The notes under the pieces were generated by a model. The model saw only the letters and a program-made list of their open reading frames with translations. It was not told the DNA's origin and made no database searches. 9,598 nt of DNA. Origin: an uncultured Oscillospiraceae bacterium (lineage in GTDB: Bacteria; Bacillota; Clostridia; Oscillospirales; Oscillospiraceae). Made by a program: the position numbers and the translations under genes. Every line of letters begins with the position of its first letter. Position 1 is the stretch's first letter. The DNA lies in NCBI GenBank assembly GCA_910587285.1, contig CAJULM010000065.1, positions 1-9,598 of the forward strand, written 5' to 3'. This document shows positions 5,083 to 9,598 of this stretch, piece by piece.

Positions 5083-7473
5083 ATGCAGGTTCAAAAGCAA
5101 AAGCCCCACCGGGGCGACCACGGCAGGAGCAACCGCAGCCTGTTCCGGCGTACGATTTTTCTCATGGTGACATTGGGAGTGGTTCTGTTTATCCCCCTGA
5201 TTGCCCAGCTCTATAAGCTGCAGATCACGGAGCACAGCTACTGGGATGAGCGGGCGGCCAACCAGCAGAGAAATGATGTGGCCGTCAGCGCCAGCCGGGG
5301 GACCATCTATGACCGGGAGGGCAGGACCATGGCCATGTCCGCCACCGTCTATAAGCTGATTTTGTCCCCCAGGGGAGTGTACGGTTCGGTGAAGGAGGAG
5401 GACTACAAGACAGAGAGCGAATACCGCCAGGCTCTGCGTGACAAGCGGGAGATGATTGTGGATTGGCTGGCGGATACCTTTGACTATGACGAGGAGTGGC
5501 TCTGGGCGCGGATGGAGAACACGGGCAACGCCTATGTGGAGGTGGCCACGGAGCTGGAGGAGGAGGACGCGGAAAAGGTCCGGGAGTTTGTACAGAAAAA
5601 CAGGCTTTCAGAGCAGCTCTACCTCACCCCCAACAGCAAGCGGTATTATCCCTATTCCTCCGTGGCCTCCCATGTGCTGGGCTATATGTCCAAAAATGAA
5701 AACAGCGGAGACAATAAGGTGGGCGCCATGGGGATTGAGGCGCTGTATGAGGACGCCCTGTCCGGCGAGCGGGGCCGCGTTGTGACCTCCAAAAACGGCC
5801 ACGGCATGGAGATGATTTCCGGCTACGAGATGTATTTCGACGCCCAGGACGGCTGCAACCTGACCCTCACCCTGGACGAGCGCATTCAGGCCATGCTGGA
5901 ACAGACCATGGAGGAGGGCATCGCCACTTACGACGTGAAAAATGGGGCCTTTGGCATCGTGATGGAGCCCAAGACCGGGGCAATCCTGGCCATGGCCAGT
6001 ACCCCGGATTTCGACCCCAACCACTACGCCGCCATCGTCAATGAGGAGTTGGCTGCGGAGTTGGAGGCCATAGCGGCGGAAAAGGGGGAGGACAGCGACG
6101 AGTACACGGCCGCCCGGAGGGAGGCCCGGGATAAGCAGTGGCGCAACCGGGCGCTGGCGGACGCCTACGAGCCGGGATCCGTGTTCAAGCCCATCACCGT
6201 GGCCATGGCCTTGGAGGAGGGCTACGTCACCCTGAACGACCGCTTTTACTGCGGCGGCTCCAAGGTGGTGGTGCCAGGCACCCAGCCCGTGCACTGCCAC
6301 AAGCACACCGGCCACGGGAACCAGACCCTCACAGAAGCGGTGGAGAACTCCTGCAACGTGGCGCTGATGGACATTGGTCTGAGAATGGGTCCGGAGATCA
6401 TGTGGAAATACTTCAATGACTTCGGCCTGCGCTCCAGCACCGGCATCGACCTGGTGGGGGAGGGCACGCAGGTGTTTTGGCCGGAGGAGCAGTTCAAAGG
6501 CCCCACGGGCACTATGTCGGTGGCCATCTCCTCCTTTGGCCAAACCATGAAGGTCACTCCCATCCAGATGATCACCGCCTTTGCCGCCGTCATCAACGGC
6601 GGACATCTGCTGGAGCCTTACCTGGTACAGTCCATCACCGACAGCGACGGGGGCACGGTGTATTACCACGAGACCTCTGAGGTGCGCCAGGTCATTAGCG
6701 AGACCACCTCCGACACCGTCCGGAGCATTTTGGAGAGCGTGGTGGCCAACGGTTCGGGCCATAACGCCAGCATGGCTGGCTACCGCATCGGCGGCAAGAC
6801 GGGCACCTCGGAGAAGCGGGACGAGGAAGGGGACGATGTGATCTGCTCCTTCATGGGCTTCGCCCCGGCGGACGATCCCCAGGTGCTGGTGCTGCTGGCC
6901 TATGACTCGCCCAGGCGCTCGTCGCCGGGCTCCAACTACACCGCGTCGGGCACCTATATCAGCGGCGGCAATATCACCGCCCCGATGGCGGGGTCGCTGA
7001 TTGCCAGCATTCTGGACTATATGGGTGTGGAGAAGCAGTACAGCGAGGGCGAGCTGGCCGGTGCGGAGGATACCTTGATGCCCCGCGTCATCGGCAGCGA
7101 GCTGACGGTGGCCAAGGGCACGCTGCAAAATACCGGGTTCAATGTGCGCACCGTGGGAACGGGAAGCATTGTCACCGGGCAGCTGCCCTCCCCCGGCGTG
7201 TCCATCCCCGGCGGGTCCACGGTGGTGCTGTATCTGGACGAGACGGTGCCGGAGGAGCAGGTGGAAACGCCTAATTTGATGGGCGTAAGCCCGACCAAGT
7301 GCAAGGAGACGCTGGAGGAGATGGGGCTGTTCCTGCGGGCCACCGGCGTGGCGGACTACAACGATCCCAGCGTGGTTGCGGCGGGACAGTCGATTGACGG
7401 GGGGACGATGGTGTCCCCGGGCACAGTTGTGGAGGTGCGCTTTGTCAGCAGTATCAACTATGGCGACCAATAA
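5083..7473 (+). CDS. ftsI: Class B penicillin-binding protein (septal transpeptidase) with two PASTA domains
   Basis: This is a 796-residue monofunctional DD-transpeptidase that crosslinks peptidoglycan outside the membrane. A basic N-terminus precedes one membrane anchor at about 24-43. The PBP dimerisation region follows, with the SRGTIYDREG motif. The penicillin-binding domain holds all three active-site motifs: SVFK at 366-369 (nucleophile Ser366), SCN at 423-425 and KTG at 572-574. Two PASTA domains end the protein, about 666-718 (from MPRVIGSELTV) and 727-791 (from VETPNLMGVSP). Two PASTA domains and the dcw position fit the vegetative division enzyme (FtsI/PBP2B type); the sporulation paralogue SpoVD is the main alternative and cannot be excluded. 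The ATG at 5083 has AGGAG nine bases upstream. A segment of about 35 residues rich in Ala and Glu (about 315-350) lies just before the active serine and looks longer than usual. The next gene overlaps its 3' end. Confidence 0.93.
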   Translation: MQVQKQKPHRGDHGRSNRSLFRRTIFLMVTLGVVLFIPLIAQLYKLQITEHSYWDERAANQQRNDVAVSASRGTIYDREGRTMAMSATVYKLILSPRGVYGSVKEEDYKTESEYRQALRDKREMIVDWLADTFDYDEEWLWARMENTGNAYVEVATELEEEDAEKVREFVQKNRLSEQLYLTPNSKRYYPYSSVASHVLGYMSKNENSGDNKVGAMGIEALYEDALSGERGRVVTSKNGHGMEMISGYEMYFDAQDGCNLTLTLDERIQAMLEQTMEEGIATYDVKNGAFGIVMEPKTGAILAMASTPDFDPNHYAAIVNEELAAELEAIAAEKGEDSDEYTAARREARDKQWRNRALADAYEPGSVFKPITVAMALEEGYVTLNDRFYCGGSKVVVPGTQPVHCHKHTGHGNQTLTEAVENSCNVALMDIGLRMGPEIMWKYFNDFGLRSSTGIDLVGEGTQVFWPEEQFKGPTGTMSVAISSFGQTMKVTPIQMITAFAAVINGGHLLEPYLVQSITDSDGGTVYYHETSEVRQVISETTSDTVRSILESVVANGSGHNASMAGYRIGGKTGTSEKRDEEGDDVICSFMGFAPADDPQVLVLLAYDSPRRSSPGSNYTASGTYISGGNITAPMAGSLIASILDYMGVEKQYSEGELAGAEDTLMPRVIGSELTVAKGTLQNTGFNVRTVGTGSIVTGQLPSPGVSIPGGSTVVLYLDETVPEEQVETPNLMGVSPTKCKETLEEMGLFLRATGVADYNDPSVVAAGQSIDGGTMVSPGTVVEVRFVSSINYGDQ
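7431..7435 (+). promoter_or_regulatory. Ribosome binding site suggesting a TTG start for the Mur-like gene
   Basis: GGAGG inside the end of the PBP gene is six bases before an in-frame TTG at 7442. The ATG at 7460 has no comparable site at normal distance. Either the TTG is the true start, adding six residues, or the ATG is reached by reinitiation after the overlapping PBP stop. Confidence 0.45.
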
Positions 7474-7990
7474 TAGCCGGTGGCGGACGCCGGTGGCGGT
7501 GGTGGGGCGGGGCGGCACGCTGACGGCCCAGCTGCTTCGAAAGCTGCTGCCCCACCCGGTGGTGGAGCTCACTCCCTGCCAGGCGGCGGCCTTTGAGCGG
7601 CCCTGCCGGGCGGTGGTGGTGGAGAACTTCGACCAACCGGCCCAGAGGGGCTTGAGCGGCTGCGCCGCGGCTCGGTGGGCGCTGTCCCGCCGGGCGCCGG
7701 TGACGGTGGTGGGCCTGGACGAGCCGGAGGGCCGCCGCTTTGCCGCAGCCTGCGGTGGGCTGGTGTACGCCTACTCCGACGGCAGGCCCCAGGCGGATTT
7801 GACCGCGAAAAATGTCCGCCTACGGGGGGAGCGGTTGGAGTTTGAGGTGTTGGCCGGCCAGGAGCTGATGCGGGTAAGGGTGCGCGCGGGGGAGGAGCCC
7901 CGGCTGTACGACCATCTGGCCGCCTTGGCGGGGGCCCTGGCCCTGGGCCTACCGCTGAACGATGCGGTGGAGCGCCTGAATGGAAGCTGA
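7460..7990 (+). CDS. Short Mur-ligase-like protein with degenerate P-loop, probably non-catalytic
   Basis: The 176-residue product (182 if a TTG at 7442 is used) is not a known complete enzyme but resembles a shrunken central domain of a Mur ligase (MurE/MurF type). Near the N-terminus, VAVVGRGGTLTAQLLRKLL aligns with the ATP-binding VxVTGTNGKTTTAxLL of Mur ligases but lacks the P-loop lysine. VENFDQPAQRGLSG sits where the conserved N-x-x-x-DH-x-D-x-HG motif is expected, without its histidines. VTVVGLDEPEGRRFAAACGG, then ADLTAKNVRLRGERLEFEV and HLAALAGALALGLPLNDAVERL match the end of a Mur central domain. Both the N-terminal substrate domain and the C-terminal ligase domain are missing. It overlaps the PBP gene by 14 bases and mraY follows after 41, exactly where murE/murF normally lie. 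The frame is intact, with the base composition of its neighbours, so it looks maintained rather than decaying. A scaffold or regulatory role is conjecture. Confidence 0.8.
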   Translation: MATNNSRWRTPVAVVGRGGTLTAQLLRKLLPHPVVELTPCQAAAFERPCRAVVVENFDQPAQRGLSGCAAARWALSRRAPVTVVGLDEPEGRRFAAACGGLVYAYSDGRPQADLTAKNVRLRGERLEFEVLAGQELMRVRVRAGEEPRLYDHLAALAGALALGLPLNDAVERLNGS

Positions 7991-8031
7991 CGAGAGAGAA
8001 TTGGGAATACGAAAGAGGAGAGGTAGGAAAT

Positions 8032-9024
8032 ATGACAATGCGGATTTTGTTGGCGGCATTGACCGCCTTTGTGGTCTCGGCAGTGGTGGGATGGTTTCTC
8101 ATACCTGCGCTGCGGGCGCTGCACGCGGGGCAGTCCATCAAGGAGATCGGCCCCAACTGGCACAAAAGCAAGGAGGGCACCCCCACTATGGGCGGCATAA
8201 TGTTCATCGCGGCCATCATCGTGTCGGTGCTGATTTTCGGCTGGCAGGACATCGCCCAGGGCAGCTGGCAGGCGCTGTTTGTGCTGGGCTTCGCCCTGGT
8301 GTGCGGTGCCATCGGCTTCATTGACGATTACGCCAAAATCCGCCGGCACGAGAACACCGGCCTCACCGCCGGGTGGAAGTTCCTGCTCCAGCTGGCGGCG
8401 GCCATCGCCTTTTTGGCTCTGCTTCGGTGGAGCGGCCACCTCACGCCCAATCTGTATATCCCCTTTGTCAACGTGACCCTGCCGCTGCCCTGGGGGGCAT
8501 ATCTGGTGTTTGCCGCCTTTGTGATGGTGGGCTGCGTCAACGCGGTGAATCTCACCGACGGGCTGGACGGCCTGGCAGGCAGCGTGACGCTGGCGGTGGC
8601 GGTGTTCTTTGTGGTGCTGGCCAAATGGTGGGAGTTCGGCGCCATTGGCATTTTCGCCGGGGCGCTGGCAGGGGGGCTGCTGGGCTTCCTGCTGTACAAT
8701 TTTTATCCGGCGAAGGTGTTCATGGGGGATACGGGCTCCCTGTTCCTGGGGGGCGCGGTGTGCGCCATGGCCTTTGCCTTAGACGTGCCGCTGGTGCTGG
8801 TGTTTGTGGGTGTCATCTACATCGCCGAGACCATGAGCGACATCATCCAGATAGGTTATTTCAAGCTCACCCACGGCAAGCGGATTTTCCGCATGGCCCC
8901 GCTGCACCACCATCTGGAGCTGGGCGGTTGGAACGAGGTGCGCATTGTGCTCACCTTCACGGGAATTACGGTGGCGTTCTGCCTACTGGCCTTTGTGGGC
9001 GTGATGTATCGCTACGCGATTTAA
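8032..9024 (+). CDS. mraY: Phospho-N-acetylmuramoyl-pentapeptide transferase MraY
   Basis: MraY is the integral membrane enzyme that transfers phospho-MurNAc-pentapeptide from UDP to undecaprenyl phosphate, making lipid I on the inner face of the membrane. At 330 residues it is close to Gram-positive homologues. About ten hydrophobic segments are visible. Family motifs appear in order: GTPTMGGI at 49-56, the DDYAK motif with Asp98 and Asp99, NLTDGLDGLAG at 173-183, FMGDTGSLFLGG with Asp233 (equivalent to the catalytic Asp267 of E. coli), and APLHHHLELGGW with His292-294. The ATG at 8032 has GAGGAG about 11 bases upstream; a second ATG at 8038 is possible. It is preceded by the small Mur-like gene instead of murF, and followed not by murD but by a spacer containing parS and then ftsW. 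Identity is secure. Confidence 0.97.
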   Translation: MTMRILLAALTAFVVSAVVGWFLIPALRALHAGQSIKEIGPNWHKSKEGTPTMGGIMFIAAIIVSVLIFGWQDIAQGSWQALFVLGFALVCGAIGFIDDYAKIRRHENTGLTAGWKFLLQLAAAIAFLALLRWSGHLTPNLYIPFVNVTLPLPWGAYLVFAAFVMVGCVNAVNLTDGLDGLAGSVTLAVAVFFVVLAKWWEFGAIGIFAGALAGGLLGFLLYNFYPAKVFMGDTGSLFLGGAVCAMAFALDVPLVLVFVGVIYIAETMSDIIQIGYFKLTHGKRIFRMAPLHHHLELGGWNEVRIVLTFTGITVAFCLLAFVGVMYRYAI

Positions 9025-9138
9025 GTGCAGAGAAGCGCGAGCGCAGGCGCGCCACCCCGGATGGACCGGAGCGAGGATGAGCGCAGGCCCGCGCAGCGGG
9101 CCGGAGACCGTTCCCCGGCGCAAAGCGTGAAACGCCAA
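9025..9138. other. GC-rich spacer between mraY and parS, with repeats
   Basis: This stretch of about 114 bases holds no credible gene. GAGCGCAGGC occurs twice, at 9039-9048 and 9079-9088, 40 bases apart. GGCCCGC (9086-9092) and GCGGGCC (9096-9102) form a 7-bp hairpin with a three-base loop and no T-run after it, so it is not a standard terminator. In canonical clusters murD occupies this position; no murD remnant is recognisable. Confidence 0.55.
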
Positions 9139-9154
9139 TGTTTCACGTGAAACA
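9139..9154 (+). other. parS: parS centromere site (ParB/Spo0J binding)
   Basis: TGTTTCACGTGAAACA is a perfect 16-bp palindrome identical to the Bacillus-type parS consensus, extended to 18 bp by flanking A and T (9138-9155). Chromosomal ParB (Spo0J) loads at such sites as a CTP-dependent clamp and recruits SMC for origin segregation. It is intergenic, between mraY and ftsW, 30 bases before the ftsW start. An additional half-site, CGTGAAAC, occurs at 9126-9133, 20 bp before the equivalent half of this palindrome. Because parS sites cluster near the replication origin, this region is probably origin-proximal (inference). Confidence 0.93.
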
Positions 9155-9170
9155 TCAGTTCTATAAATGG

Positions 9171-9176
9171 AGGAGG
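9171..9176 (+). promoter_or_regulatory. Ribosome binding site that fixes the ftsW start
   Basis: A perfect AGGAGG is eight bases before the ATG at 9185 but only two bases before the in-frame ATG at 9179. The spacing favours 9185. Confidence 0.8.
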
Positions 9177-9184
9177 GGATGCCG

Positions 9185-9598
9185 ATGGCTCGAAAAGCAA
9201 AGCGGGACTTGACCATTGAGCAGCAGCTGGCCAGAGGGCCCATTGACCTGCCGTTTTTGGCGCTGGTGCTCTTGCTGGCCGCAGTGGGATTGATTATGGT
9301 GCTGTCCGCCTCCTATATTTCCGCCATGTATAACCTGGACCCGGCCATTAACACCGAGGGAGACCCGCTGTATTATTTCAAGCGGCAGTTTGTTTTCGCG
9401 GTAATGGGTGTGGCCGCCATGTTCGTCATCTCCAAGATCGACTATCAGCATTTTCGCTGGATGTCCATCTTTGTGCTGGCGGCGTCGGTGGTGCTGATGC
9501 TGTTGGTGTTCACCCCCCTGGGGCGCAGCGGCGGCGGCGCGCGGCGGTGGGTCAACATTTTAGGCATTCGCTTCCAGCCGTCGGAAATCGCTAAAATC
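9185..9598 (+). CDS. ftsW: Cell division lipid II polymerase FtsW, N-terminal part (runs off window)
   Basis: The first 138 codons of a SEDS-family protein are present and the frame stays open to the window end. FtsW is the membrane glycosyltransferase that polymerises lipid II at the septum together with its partner class B PBP, whose gene lies upstream here. A basic cytoplasmic start (MARKAKRDL) is followed by a first membrane helix at about 22-41 ending in MVLSAS, a SEDS hallmark. Two more helices lie at about 65-86 and 93-113. The conserved segment GGGARRWVNI followed by FQPSEIAK (about 130-137) is the family signature. RodA and SpoVE are close relatives; the dcw position and PBP neighbour favour FtsW, or SpoVE in a spore former. 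The start at 9185 is set by AGGAGG spacing. Confidence 0.93.
   Translation, partial: MARKAKRDLTIEQQLARGPIDLPFLALVLLLAAVGLIMVLSASYISAMYNLDPAINTEGDPLYYFKRQFVFAVMGVAAMFVISKIDYQHFRWMSIFVLAASVVLMLLVFTPLGRSGGGARRWVNILGIRFQPSEIAKI

Noticed and set aside
5608..7572. A 654-codon open frame on the minus strand opposite the PBP gene
   Set aside because: Its product is His- and Gly-rich low complexity without domains, and it lies antisense to a gene with all PBP motifs. Long antisense frames are expected in GC-rich coding DNA.
9086..9102. A terminator after mraY
   Set aside because: The hairpin is only 7 bp and is followed by GGAGACCG rather than a T-run.
9139..9167. A promoter for ftsW using TATAAA at 9162-9167
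   Set aside because: The -35 position falls on TGTTTC, a poor match inside parS, and the transcript would begin inside the ribosome binding site.
1..9598. tRNA, rRNA, CRISPR, insertion sequences or phage genes
   Set aside because: No cloverleaf, rRNA segment, repeat-spacer array, transposase motif or phage gene was seen; the window looks like core chromosome.

Overview
The window is a gene-dense, GC-rich stretch with every recognised gene on the + strand. It suggests a high-GC Firmicute of class Clostridia, plausibly an Oscillospiraceae-type gut bacterium. The reasons are the mraZ-rsmH-ftsL-PBP start of a division and cell wall (dcw) cluster, a two-PASTA penicillin-binding protein, strong AGGAGG-type ribosome binding sites, and a parS site matching the Bacillus consensus. 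The taxonomic placement is inference from gene content and composition only.

Left block (1-2752): the 3' part of uvrC (DNA repair), overlapping rsmD (16S rRNA methyltransferase) by ATGA, then coaD (coenzyme A synthesis) three bases later, then a small coiled-coil protein of unknown function. A strong rho-independent terminator at 2720-2752 closes this block. Inside the 3' end of rsmD sits a near-perfect sigma-A promoter (TTGACA, 16 bp, TGg-TATAAT) that could drive coaD and the coiled-coil gene independently of uvrC.

Right block (2753-9598): a leader with a sigma-A promoter and two copies of a paired ATGGAG direct repeat (probable MraZ operator) precedes mraZ, rsmH, an FtsL-like division protein and a class B PBP with two PASTA domains. 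Next comes a short Mur-ligase-like protein with a broken P-loop, then mraY, then a spacer carrying a perfect parS, then the start of ftsW, which runs off the window. The canonical murE, murF and murD are absent from their usual places: the small Mur-like gene lies where murE/murF would be, and the parS spacer lies where murD would be.

Functionally, MraZ probably autoregulates the cluster and RsmH modifies 16S rRNA. FtsL, the PBP and FtsW belong to the septal peptidoglycan machine, and MraY makes lipid I for it. The most interesting items are the degenerate Mur-ligase-like gene, the parS inside the dcw cluster, the promoter embedded in rsmD codons, and the MraZ-type operator architecture.
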